Shown: in pieces, positions 9,389 through 17,543 of the stretch
How positions within the stretch are numbered: position 1 is the stretch's first letter
Layout: every line of letters starts with the position of its first letter
From: Rhodobiaceae bacterium UBA6963
GTDB taxonomy: Bacteria > Pseudomonadota > Alphaproteobacteria > RS24
Direction of reading: 5' to 3'
DNA: 46,975 nucleotides
Assembly (NCBI GenBank): GCA_002450335.1
Contig: DJZB01000068.1
Coordinates: forward strand, 39,283 to 86,257
Notes under the pieces: model-generated
The model's input: only the letters and a program-made list of their open reading frames with translations
What the model was told of the DNA's origin: nothing
The model's database searches: none
Translations under genes and position numbers: made by a program

Positions 9389-10726
9389 ATGCGTCTATCT
9401 GCTTATTTTTTGCCGACTCTAAAAGAAAACCCTGCTGAGGCGCAGATTGCATCACATAGGTTAATGTTGCGTGCCGGGCTGGTACGTCAAGCGAGTGCCG
9501 GTATTTATAGCTGGCTACCTCTCGGTCACCGTGTGTTGAACAAAATCTCCGATATTGTCAGAGAAGAACAAAACCGCGCAGGCGCGCTTGAGATGCTGAT
9601 GCCAACTATTCAGTCTGCAGAATTGTGGGAGGAGTCCGGCAGATATGACGGTTATGGCAAAGAAATGCTGAGGATTACCGATCGGCATGACCGCCCTATG
9701 CTTTATGGTCCGACCAATGAAGAGCAAATCACGCAGATCGTTCGCGATAATGTGCGCAGTTACAAAGATTTACCGCTGAACCTCTATCATATCCAATGGA
9801 AGTTTAGAGATGAAATTCGTCCGCGTTTCGGTGTGATGCGGGGACGCGAATTTTTGATGAAAGATGCATATAGCTTTGATGTAAGCGTAGATGATGCACG
9901 TACTGCCTATCGCAAGATGTTTGTTGCTTATTTGCGTACCTTTGAAAGGCTTGGCTTAAAGGCACTTCCTATGGCGGCGGATACGGGACCGATTGGTGGT
10001 GATATGAGCCATGAATTTGTCATTCTCGCTGAAACGGGTGAGTCTGCTGTTTACTGCCATCGTGATTTAATTGAACTTCCTGCACCCGGTGATGAGGTTA
10101 GCTATCACGACGATCTAACACTGGTTATTGAGCCTTATATTTCCGGCTATGCAGCGACAGATGAAAAACATGACCAAGCTGCTTTTGAGGCAGATGTTCC
10201 GGCAGATAAAAGAGTGGAAGCGCGCGGCATTGAAGTCGGACATATATTTTATTTTGCAACTAAATATAGTGAAGTGATGAAGGCTTCGGTCGCTACGCCC
10301 GATGGACAAAACGTTACGCTTCATTGCGGCTCTTACGGGATTGGCGTCTCACGTTTGGTTGGTGCGATCATTGAGGCTTCACATGATGAAGACGGCATTA
10401 TTTGGCCTTGGAGTGTGGCGCCGTTTCAGGTGGGTTTGATAAATCTGAAAGTCACTGATGAGGGATGTAACAACGTATGTGAGGATATTTATTCTCGCCT
10501 TACAGCGCTTGGTGTTGACGTTTTGTATGATGACCGAGATGAGCGTGCAGGTGGAAAGTTTTCAGATATGGATTTAATTGGCTGCCCTTGGCAAGCCGTT
10601 ATCGGACCGCGCGGTGTTGAAGCCGGAGAAGTTGAGATTAAAAACCGTGCTACCGGAGAAAAAGAAACCCTTCCTCTGGAGGCGGCAATGGACAGGTTGG
10701 CATCTGCACCACCTGAAAAGAAGTAA
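9389..10726 (+). CDS. proS: Prolyl-tRNA synthetase (short bacterial form)
   Basis: Charges tRNA-Pro with proline. It has 445 residues, far shorter than the approximately 570-residue E. coli enzyme, because the editing insertion domain is absent; this short form is usual in alphaproteobacteria. Class II landmarks are the motif 1 region near RAGLVRQASAGIYSWLPLG, motif 2 around FRDEIRPRFGVMRGREFLMK (about residues 138-157), and motif 3 around GSYGIGVSRLVGA. A C-terminal anticodon-binding domain follows (VLYDDRDERAGGKFSDMDLI). A GGAAATTGA sequence lies just before the ATG. The stop overlaps the lolC start (TAATG). Confidence 0.95.
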   Translation: MRLSAYFLPTLKENPAEAQIASHRLMLRAGLVRQASAGIYSWLPLGHRVLNKISDIVREEQNRAGALEMLMPTIQSAELWEESGRYDGYGKEMLRITDRHDRPMLYGPTNEEQITQIVRDNVRSYKDLPLNLYHIQWKFRDEIRPRFGVMRGREFLMKDAYSFDVSVDDARTAYRKMFVAYLRTFERLGLKALPMAADTGPIGGDMSHEFVILAETGESAVYCHRDLIELPAPGDEVSYHDDLTLVIEPYISGYAATDEKHDQAAFEADVPADKRVEARGIEVGHIFYFATKYSEVMKASVATPDGQNVTLHCGSYGIGVSRLVGAIIEASHDEDGIIWPWSVAPFQVGLINLKVTDEGCNNVCEDIYSRLTALGVDVLYDDRDERAGGKFSDMDLIGCPWQAVIGPRGVEAGEVEIKNRATGEKETLPLEAAMDRLASAPPEKK

Positions 10727-11991
10727 TGACAGGTTTTTTTAACCGATTTGAATGGCAGATTGCCGGAAGATATATTCGGTCTCGCCGCCGCGAAGGGGTG
10801 ATTTCGCTTATCGCCTGGGCATCTTTCCTGGGCATTATGATTGGTGTAGCTACCCTTATTATTGTTATGGCCGTGATGAACGGCTTTCGGGCAGATCTGC
10901 TTGAACGCATTCTTGGTGTGGGTGGGCATGCGGTCGTACGTCCTTATGGCGGGGCATTTCAATCACAATCAGCAGTCGTAGATAGGCTTGTTCAATTGAA
11001 TGGGGTTCAGCGTGTAACCCCTGTTTTGGAAGCCCAAGTGATGGTCTCTGTCGGCACAACTGCGCGTGGCGCTATTTTGCGAGGCGTTGATAAAGCCCGC
11101 ATTCCCGAACTTCCTGTTTTAACGGATAATAAAGTGCTCGGTGACTTGTCCCGTGTAGGTCAAATTGAAAGTGCTGCTCCCGGCCTTGCTATTGGTCAAC
11201 GCATGGCTGAAATTTATGGACTTGAGATAGGTATGCCGATATCGCTGATAGCGCCGAAGGGGGCAAAAACACCTTTCGGCACGGCACCCCGAGTGCGTCA
11301 ATATTCTGTGGAGAGTATTTTTGAGGTTGGCTTGTCAGACTATGACGCCACATTCATTTACACAGATATGGATACAGTGTCTGCTTTAACCGGAACAAGT
11401 AAAGATATGGCTGCGCTGGAGATAGTTGTCGCGCAACCTGATAAAATTCAGGATTTGCGCCCGGCGATTGACCAAGCCGTTGGGGAGGCAGGCTGGGTTA
11501 GAGACTGGCAGCAAACCAATGCTGCACTTTCAGGTGCGTTAAAGGTGGAACGTAATGTTATGTTTCTTATTCTGACAATGATTTTGCTTGTAGCCTCGTT
11601 GAACATTGTTTCGGGTCTGGTGATGTTGGTGAAAGATAAAAGCCGCGATATAGCTATTTTACGCACCATGGGCATGAAACGAGGGGCAGTCTTGAGGATA
11701 TTCTTCATCACCGGCGCATCCATTGGCGTGGTCGGTACGTTGGTTGGCGTGATAGTCGGGGTGGTGTTCTGCCAAAATATTGAGGCTATCAGACAACTGA
11801 TTACGACACTCACAGGGACAGAGCTATTTCCTTCTGAAATTTATTTTCTGAATGAACTTCCCGCCAAAATCATTGTTGAAGATGTTGTTATGGTAGCCGG
11901 TTTGTCTTTAGCATTGTCGTTTCTGTCAACGCTCTATCCGTCTTGGCGCGCAGCATCACTGGCGCCGGTAGAGGTGTTAAGAAATGACTAA
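10726..11991 (+). CDS. lolC: Lipoprotein-releasing ABC transporter permease (LolC/LolE family)
   Basis: Inner-membrane permease that extracts outer-membrane lipoproteins for delivery to LolA. It has 421 residues: an N-terminal membrane helix at about 23-50, a large periplasmic domain, then three C-terminal helices in an FtsX-type domain (from about residue 280), ending in the typical LYPSWRAASLAPVEVLR. Only one permease gene is present beside lolD, so the transporter is probably a homodimer of this subunit, as in other alphaproteobacteria; calling it C or E is therefore arbitrary. It overlaps lolD by 8 bases. Confidence 0.93.
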   Translation: MTGFFNRFEWQIAGRYIRSRRREGVISLIAWASFLGIMIGVATLIIVMAVMNGFRADLLERILGVGGHAVVRPYGGAFQSQSAVVDRLVQLNGVQRVTPVLEAQVMVSVGTTARGAILRGVDKARIPELPVLTDNKVLGDLSRVGQIESAAPGLAIGQRMAEIYGLEIGMPISLIAPKGAKTPFGTAPRVRQYSVESIFEVGLSDYDATFIYTDMDTVSALTGTSKDMAALEIVVAQPDKIQDLRPAIDQAVGEAGWVRDWQQTNAALSGALKVERNVMFLILTMILLVASLNIVSGLVMLVKDKSRDIAILRTMGMKRGAVLRIFFITGASIGVVGTLVGVIVGVVFCQNIEAIRQLITTLTGTELFPSEIYFLNELPAKIIVEDVVMVAGLSLALSFLSTLYPSWRAASLAPVEVLRND

Positions 11992-12667
11992 GCGCGACAC
12001 TGTTTTGGAAATCACTGACCTGCATCATCAATATGGTGATGCAAATAAGCTGGTTAAGGTTCTGAATGGGGTCAATTTTTCATTGTACCGCGGAGAGAAC
12101 GTGGCCTTGCTTGGGCCGTCGGGGGCAGGGAAGTCAACCTTTCTGCATTTGGTTGGTTTGCTGGAAACTGCACATCAAGGGAGCATAAAGCTTCTTGGGC
12201 AGGATGTTGCGGGTTGTTCAGATGCTGAGCAAACACTTTTAAGACGACAATCTATTGGGTTTGTCTATCAGTTTCATAATTTATTGGCCGAGTTTACGGC
12301 TTTGGAAAATGTTATGTTGCCCATGCGACTGGCAGGCAAGAATACAGATTTGGCACGCGAAAAAGCGGTAACACTTCTTGACAGGCTGAATTTAAACGAA
12401 CGTCATCAACATTATCCGGGGCAATTATCCGGCGGTGAACAGCAAAGGGTTGCTATTGCCCGGGCGTTGGCAAATGACCCCGTTTTGTTGCTTGCTGATG
12501 AGCCGACGGGTAATCTTGATCCCGCGTCCGGGCGTATGGTTTTTGAATTACTGCTTGAAACCGCAAATGAACACGGTAGCGCTGCACTCGTGGCAACGCA
12601 TAATCCCGAGCTTGCTAATCTCATGGATCGTCAAATAACCTTAACTGACGGTCTTATTCATGCGTGA
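11984..12667 (+). CDS. lolD: Lipoprotein-releasing ABC transporter ATP-binding protein
   Basis: ATPase partner of the Lol permease, 227 residues. Walker A GPSGAGKST is at 44-52, the Q-loop in VYQFHNLL at about 94-101, the ABC signature LSGGEQQR at 148-155, Walker B VLLLADEP at 167-174, and the switch histidine in VATHNPEL near the C-terminus. It overlaps the permease gene by 8 bases and appears to be the last gene of the proS-lolC-lolD group, because a 330-base gap follows. Confidence 0.96.
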   Translation: MTKRDTVLEITDLHHQYGDANKLVKVLNGVNFSLYRGENVALLGPSGAGKSTFLHLVGLLETAHQGSIKLLGQDVAGCSDAEQTLLRRQSIGFVYQFHNLLAEFTALENVMLPMRLAGKNTDLAREKAVTLLDRLNLNERHQHYPGQLSGGEQQRVAIARALANDPVLLLADEPTGNLDPASGRMVFELLLETANEHGSAALVATHNPELANLMDRQITLTDGLIHA

Positions 12668-12687
12668 AATTACTTACCCCTCCCTAA

Positions 12688-12716
12688 TTGATTGAAATTG
12701 CTTGATATTATATATG
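12688..12716 (+). promoter_or_regulatory. Candidate promoter upstream of the small ORF and dnaE
   Basis: TTGATT at 12688-12693 and TATATG at 12711-12716 are separated by 17 bases. The position, 65 bases before the small ORF and about 280 before dnaE, is sensible because the preceding operon ends at 12667. The region is AT-rich, so chance matches are likely. Confidence 0.3.
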
Positions 12717-12780
12717 TTGACAAATAAGAACAAAAAGGGAACACTACTCATTCTTCTTAAATAGTTTAGGGTCAGGATTG

Positions 12781-12861
12781 ATGATTGTGAAAGATTTAAT
12801 TGCGTTGGTATCGCTAATTTCCTTTGGGTATTTTGTTTTAATGATTGGAAGTTTTCTCTAA
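12781..12861 (+). CDS. Candidate 26-residue single-pass membrane peptide
   Basis: ATG to TAA frame encoding 26 residues that start MIVKDLIALVSL and continue as an almost unbroken hydrophobic stretch to the end, so it could form one membrane helix with a short charged N-terminus (K4, D5). A weak Shine-Dalgarno (AGG about 6 bases before ATG) precedes it. It lies alone between lolD and dnaE, downstream of a candidate promoter. I do not recognise a family with certainty. AT-rich intergenic DNA produces hydrophobic peptides by chance, so this rests on composition and placement only. Confidence 0.35.
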   Translation: MIVKDLIALVSLISFGYFVLMIGSFL

Positions 12862-12997
12862 ATTTTGGGAGAACTGGTAGAATAGCAATTATGCTTTTCA
12901 CACCAGACTTACCCACAATCGAATCCTCTCATTGTAAGAAAAACACTATCCAGCGCCTGACAAGACTCAGAACTGATGGCACATTGAGTAAAGAGTA

Positions 12998-15900
12998 ATG
13001 ATGATGGCCACGACAGAAAACCCAACAAGCGAAAATATGAGTGACTTAAAAGAAGAGGTGCCCGTTAAATTCATTCATTTACGCGCACATAGCGCATATT
13101 CTTTGCTTGAAGGCGCGTTAAAGCCTGAAGCATTGGCAAATGCAGCTTTGCGTTTTGAAGCCCCTGCAATAGGTGTAACAGATCGCAATAATCTTTTTGG
13201 CGCGCTCGAAATATCAGAAAAACTCTCCGGTATCGGAGTGCAGCCGCTAATTGGTGTCACTTTATCAATTCGTAGCCTCGATTTGCCGGGCCGTGATCGT
13301 CACGATCTGCCGTCTATTGCGCTCTACGCCCAAAATGAAACGGGTTATTTAAATTTACTTTCTATTGTCAGCCGCGCCCATTTGGAGGGTGACGGGATTG
13401 AGCCACCCGGTGTTACTCTGGAAGATATTTCTAAAGCTGGTGAAGGCATTATTTGTCTTACTGGTGGGCGAGAAGGGCCGATTGATAGGTTTTTAGGGTC
13501 CCAAAATAAGGCAGAAGCTGAAAAAACACTTCACCGCTTGCGTGATATTTTTGGCGATAATCTCTATATCGAATTACAGCGTTACGGGCTTCAGGATGAC
13601 GAAGAAATTGAAACCGGGCTGATAGATTTTGCTTATTCACATGACATCCCACTCGTGGCGACCAATCAAAGTTTCTTTGAATCTGAAGACGACTTCGAGG
13701 CACATGATGCCTTGATTTGTATTGCCGAGGGTACTTATGTGCGCGAAGCTGAGCGTCGCCAGTTGACACCTAATCATCGTCTTAAAACACCTCAAGAAAT
13801 GGTTTCGTTGTTTGCTGACTTACCTGAAGCAATAGAAAACACTGTTGAGATTGCGCGGAGGTGTGCCTTCCGTCCGCAAAAACATGCGCCTATCTTACCT
13901 GACTTTGTCGCCGGGGATGGCGGCCAGGGCGAGGCAGATGAGTTAGCGCGTCAGGCACGGGCAGGGCTTGAAAAACGCCTTGCAGATACGCCGCCAGCTA
14001 CTGATAGAGAAACCTACTTTAAGCGGCTTGATTATGAGCTTGAGGTCATTAATGGCATGGGGTTTCCGGGCTACTTTCTGATTGTTGCCGACTTTATTCA
14101 GTGGTCAAAGCAAAACGGCATTTCAGTTGGTCCGGGTCGAGGGTCAGGTGCGGGGTCTGTCGTTGCCTGGGCATTGACGATTACAGACCTTGACCCTCTC
14201 CGTTTCGGGTTGCTGTTTGAACGCTTCTTAAACCCTGAACGTGTGTCGATGCCGGATTTTGATATTGATTTCTGCCAAACACGTCGAGACGAGGTCATTC
14301 GCTATGTTCAGCAGAAATACGGCGTCGATCAGGTTGCTCAAATCATTACATTCGGAAAGCTTCAGGCGCGTGCTGTTTTGCGCGATGTTGGTCGGGTGCT
14401 CCAAATTCCATACGGGCAGGTCGACCGACTTTGTAAAATGGTACCCAACAACCCTGCCGCGCCTGTAACTTTGCAAGAAGCTATTGATAGTGAACAACGC
14501 CTCCAAGAAGAGAGGGATAATGACCCCGCCGTTGCTCAACTGATTGAGATTAGCCTCAAACTTGAAGGTCTTTATCGCCATGCTTCTACGCATGCTGCGG
14601 GTGTGGTGATTGGCGACCGACCCCTTGAAAAACTTGTGCCCCTTTACCGTGACCCGAAGTCAGATATGCCGGTCACACAGTTCAACATGAAATGGGTGGA
14701 AATTGCCGGACTTGTGAAATTTGATTTTCTTGGTCTGAAAACACTTACAGTTCTGGAACGTGCGGTGGAACTTCTCGCCAAAACAGGTGTTGAGATTGAT
14801 CTTGGTAAGCTAGCGCTGGATGATGAAAACACCTTCACCATGCTGAGCAGTGGCGATACGGTGGGTGTGTTCCAGCTTGAAAGTGCCGGCATGCGAGATG
14901 TTCTGCGCAAAATGCAACCGGACTGTTTTGAAGACATTATTGCGCTGGTTGCTTTGTATCGTCCGGGTCCGATGGACAATATTCCGCGTTATATCGCCTG
15001 TAAAAAAGGGGAAGAAGAGCCTGACTATATGCATGACATGCTGAGACCGGTACTGGAGGAAACTTACGGTGTGCCTATTTATCAAGAGCAGGTCATGCAG
15101 ATTGCTCAGGTGATGTCCGGTTTCTCGCTGGGCGAAGCGGATTTGCTCCGTCGCGCCATGGGTAAGAAGATTAAAGCCGAAATGCAGGCGCAAAAAAGCA
15201 GATTTCTTGAAGGTGCAACTGAAAATGGCGTTGATCAAAAGAATGCCAGTGCAGTTTTTGACCAGGTCGATAGGTTTGCCGGATATGGTTTTAACAAAAG
15301 TCACGCTGCTGCTTATGCGCTGGTGGCCTATCAGACTGCATTTTTAAAGGCCAATTATCCTGTAGCGTTTTATGCAGCATCAATGTCGCTTGATTATGAA
15401 AACACCGACAAGTTGCAAGTTTTTGTTCAGGATGCGCTAGCCCATGACCTCAAAGTATCTGCGCCTGATATTAACGGCTCTGATGTTATGTTTGAAACGG
15501 GTGAGCAGGAAATCATCTATGCGTTGTCAGCGATCAAGAATGTTGGTCGTCAGTCCATGATTGATTTGGTTTCCGAGCGCAATCATAACGGGCCTTATAA
15601 GGATATTTTTGATTTTGCCAAGCGCGTTGGTGCTGTTGGGATTAATAGCAAACTTCTAGAAAACTTGATATCTGCCGGTGCTTTTGATTGCTTGGAAACA
15701 GATCGTGCGCGTCTTTTTGATGCTGTCAAAATGCTTCTATCAGAGGCTACGATTGCTCAAAATGAGAGAAAAGAAGGTCAAAGTAATCTTTTTGGTGAAG
15801 AAGAGATTTCCGAAAGCCGGGCATTAAGGGAGGTTGCTCCATGGTCGCCTGTAGAACGCCTGACCCGTGAATTTGACGCTATCGGTTTTTATCTCTCCGG

Positions 15901-16495
15901 TCACCCGCTGGATGATTACCGCACGCTATTACGTCGGATGAATGTTCTGAGTTTTGAGGATCTTACCAGTTCGGTTGAAAATAATGTATTGCTTGCCGGC
16001 ACGATTGCTAAAATGGATGAGCGTAAATCCAAACAGGGTAACCCCTTTGCATATTTGGGTCTGTCCGACCCCACAGGTCAGTTTGAAGCGATTGTGTTTT
16101 CCGAGGTCCTAAATAATAAGCGCGAGATATTAAGCGTCGGGCAATCCGTGATTATTAGCGCTAAAGTCTCACGTGAGGATGATACAATCAGACTACAGGC
16201 TGAAAATATCCGTTCTCTTGATGAAGTGGTCGCGTCGGGTAATGATGCAAGCTTGCGTGTTTTCGTCGAAAATAAAACCGCTTTGCCATATATCAGAAAA
16301 CAACTTGATGAAGGGCGCAGTAAGAGTGACACGGATATCAATCTGAACCCTGCAAAAGGGGGTATTGTTACACTCATTATGCAAAATGAGCGTCACGAGG
16401 TTGAACTTCGTCTGCCCGGTAAATATCAAATAAATCCCCGTATTTCTGGGGCTATCAAGGCTTTGAACGGCGTATTGCACGTTGAAGATATTTAA
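12998..16495 (+). CDS. dnaE: DNA polymerase III alpha subunit
   Basis: Catalytic subunit of the replicative polymerase, 1165 residues, normal for DnaE1. It has an N-terminal PHP domain (FIHLRAHSAYSLLEGA from about residue 25) and a polymerase core with GPGRGSGAGSVVAW at about 380-393. The catalytic aspartates lie in PDFDIDFC at about 418-425, with YRHASTHAAGVVI further on. Next come the helix-hairpin-helix region and a clamp-binding-like QSNLF at about 927-931, and then a C-terminal OB fold (LAGTIAKMDERKSKQGNPFAYL begins it; only the core is diagnostic). Starts at 12998, 13001, 13004 or the internal MSDLKEE (13037) are all possible; 12998 follows AAAGAG. The N-terminal 13 residues look unconserved. 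Confidence 0.95.
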   Translation: MMMATTENPTSENMSDLKEEVPVKFIHLRAHSAYSLLEGALKPEALANAALRFEAPAIGVTDRNNLFGALEISEKLSGIGVQPLIGVTLSIRSLDLPGRDRHDLPSIALYAQNETGYLNLLSIVSRAHLEGDGIEPPGVTLEDISKAGEGIICLTGGREGPIDRFLGSQNKAEAEKTLHRLRDIFGDNLYIELQRYGLQDDEEIETGLIDFAYSHDIPLVATNQSFFESEDDFEAHDALICIAEGTYVREAERRQLTPNHRLKTPQEMVSLFADLPEAIENTVEIARRCAFRPQKHAPILPDFVAGDGGQGEADELARQARAGLEKRLADTPPATDRETYFKRLDYELEVINGMGFPGYFLIVADFIQWSKQNGISVGPGRGSGAGSVVAWALTITDLDPLRFGLLFERFLNPERVSMPDFDIDFCQTRRDEVIRYVQQKYGVDQVAQIITFGKLQARAVLRDVGRVLQIPYGQVDRLCKMVPNNPAAPVTLQEAIDSEQRLQEERDNDPAVAQLIEISLKLEGLYRHASTHAAGVVIGDRPLEKLVPLYRDPKSDMPVTQFNMKWVEIAGLVKFDFLGLKTLTVLERAVELLAKTGVEIDLGKLALDDENTFTMLSSGDTVGVFQLESAGMRDVLRKMQPDCFEDIIALVALYRPGPMDNIPRYIACKKGEEEPDYMHDMLRPVLEETYGVPIYQEQVMQIAQVMSGFSLGEADLLRRAMGKKIKAEMQAQKSRFLEGATENGVDQKNASAVFDQVDRFAGYGFNKSHAAAYALVAYQTAFLKANYPVAFYAASMSLDYENTDKLQVFVQDALAHDLKVSAPDINGSDVMFETGEQEIIYALSAIKNVGRQSMIDLVSERNHNGPYKDIFDFAKRVGAVGINSKLLENLISAGAFDCLETDRARLFDAVKMLLSEATIAQNERKEGQSNLFGEEEISESRALREVAPWSPVERLTREFDAIGFYLSGHPLDDYRTLLRRMNVLSFEDLTSSVENNVLLAGTIAKMDERKSKQGNPFAYLGLSDPTGQFEAIVFSEVLNNKREILSVGQSVIISAKVSREDDTIRLQAENIRSLDEVVASGNDASLRVFVENKTALPYIRKQLDEGRSKSDTDINLNPAKGGIVTLIMQNERHEVELRLPGKYQINPRISGAIKALNGVLHVEDI

Positions 16496-16521
16496 AAGCT
16501 CTTAACATTGATAATTGGGGC

Positions 16522-16550
16522 TTGTTTTCCTGCCCGACCTGTCCTATACC
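16522..16550 (+). promoter_or_regulatory. Predicted promoter of the rpsB-tsf operon
   Basis: TTGTTT (16522-16527; CTTG if one base upstream is included) and TATACC (16545-16550, preceded by C) are separated by exactly 17 bases, close to the alphaproteobacterial housekeeping pattern CTTG-N17-CTATA. A start near 16557 would place the whole hairpin region 16575-16647 inside the transcript and give a leader of about 105 bases before rpsB. Confidence 0.5.
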
Positions 16551-16574
16551 CGCCGCATCACACACATGAGGATT

Positions 16575-16662
16575 GGCTTTGCCTAAATGTAAAGCCCCTC
16601 CGGTGCCGAAATGTTCGGCCCATTTCCTCATGGCGGATTAACCGGAGAAAGGAGAAAGAGTC
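16575..16662 (+). promoter_or_regulatory. Structured 5' leader of rpsB, candidate S2 autoregulatory RNA
   Basis: Two perfect inverted-repeat elements stand in a row. The first pairs GGCTTT (16575-16580) with AAAGCC (16591-16596). The second has an outer arm CTCCGGT (16598-16604) pairing with ACCGGAG (16641-16647), and nested inside it GCCGAA (16605-16610) pairs with TTCGGC (16614-16619) across a 3-base loop. The outer arm ends one base before the AAAGGAG ribosome-binding site (16648-16654), so folding could control access to it. Ribosomal protein S2 represses its own operon through the leader in gammaproteobacteria; extending that to this leader is inference. No terminator-like U run follows, so translational control is more likely than attenuation. 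Confidence 0.55.
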
Positions 16663-17502
16663 ATGGCTCTACCGGATTACAATATGCGCCAGCTATTAGA
16701 GGCTGGAGTTCACTTTGGTCACCAAACACATCGCTGGAATCCCAAAATGGCCCCTTATATTTTTGGGGACAGAAATGGCATTCATATAATTGATTTGGCG
16801 CAAACCGTGCCGCTTTTGCATCAGTCACTTGTAGCCGTTCGCGATACGGTTGCTGCAGGCGGGCGTATTTTGTTTGTTGGAACAAAACGCCAAGCTACTG
16901 AAGTTATTGCGCGCACGGCACAACAATGTGCCCAATATTATATGAATACTCGTTGGTTGGGTGGCACGCTGACTAACTGGAAAACAATTTCAAATTCTAT
17001 CAAGCGCTTGCGTGAACTTGAAAACTTGTTGGCTGAAGAAACTTCCACCGGCTTCACCAAAAAGGAAATTCTGAATCTCACACGCGAACGCGACAAGCTT
17101 GAACTGGCGATTGGCGGTATCAAGGATATGGGCGGTCTGCCAGATTTAATGATTGTGATTGATACCAATAAGGAATCCATTGCAATTGCTGAAGCGCATA
17201 AACTAGGTATTCCTGTGATTGCTATTCTTGACAGTAATTGCAACCCAGATGGTATTACCTATCCTGTTCCCGGAAATGATGATGCAACACGGGCAATTGA
17301 ACTTTATTGCTCACTCTTCTCAGGTGCCGTTATTGACGGTATTGAGCAGGGTGCAGTCTCATCAGGTGTTGATATTGGTGCACAAGCCGAACCTTCGCCT
17401 GAAGCCGCTCTTGAAACTCCTGTTGAGGAAGTTCCTGCTGAAGAGGCTCCTGTTGAGGAAGTTCCTGCTGAAGAGGCTCCTGCTGAGGAAAAAACTGATT
17501 AG
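16663..17502 (+). CDS. rpsB: 30S ribosomal protein S2
   Basis: Small-subunit ribosomal protein, 279 residues. The S2 core is clear: LLEAGVHFGHQTHRWNPKM at about 11-29, TRWLGGTLTNWKTI, DLMIVIDTNKE and GIPVIAILDSNCNPDGI. The final 45 residues or so are an acidic Pro-Glu-Ala-Val tail containing two exact 10-residue repeats, making the protein longer than the E. coli form (241). A strong AAAGGAG ribosome-binding site precedes the ATG, and a structured leader lies upstream. EF-Ts follows after 41 bases, as in nearly all bacteria. Confidence 0.97.
   Translation: MALPDYNMRQLLEAGVHFGHQTHRWNPKMAPYIFGDRNGIHIIDLAQTVPLLHQSLVAVRDTVAAGGRILFVGTKRQATEVIARTAQQCAQYYMNTRWLGGTLTNWKTISNSIKRLRELENLLAEETSTGFTKKEILNLTRERDKLELAIGGIKDMGGLPDLMIVIDTNKESIAIAEAHKLGIPVIAILDSNCNPDGITYPVPGNDDATRAIELYCSLFSGAVIDGIEQGAVSSGVDIGAQAEPSPEAALETPVEEVPAEEAPVEEVPAEEAPAEEKTD
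17419..17490 (+). repeat. 30-base tandem repeat in the 3' end of rpsB
   Basis: Two identical 30-base units (17419-17448 and 17449-17478) are followed by a partial third unit (17479-17490, one base different). They encode PVEEVPAEEA twice and then PAEE. Perfect identity at the nucleotide level, including the third codon positions, points to recent slippage duplication. Confidence 0.9.
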
Positions 17503-17543
17503 TTCATATATTTTATCCAACTCTATAAGGAAATGGAGCAAAA

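Larger units (their letters stand above)
12668..12997 (+). other. Intergenic region lolD-dnaE, 330 bases
   Basis: The only stretch above 300 bases without a firm gene. It is AT-rich and holds a candidate promoter (12688-12716), a second TTGACA hexamer at 12717-12722 without a convincing -10 partner, a 26-codon hydrophobic ORF (12781-12861) and a 35-codon ORF (12891-12998) whose stop overlaps the dnaE start. I see no tRNA cloverleaf or strong terminator hairpin. Confidence 0.6.

Noticed and set aside
12674..12916. 80-codon minus-strand ORF in the lolD-dnaE gap
   Set aside because: It is low-complexity, AT-driven sequence with no recognisable motif, and it runs against the direction of both neighbours.
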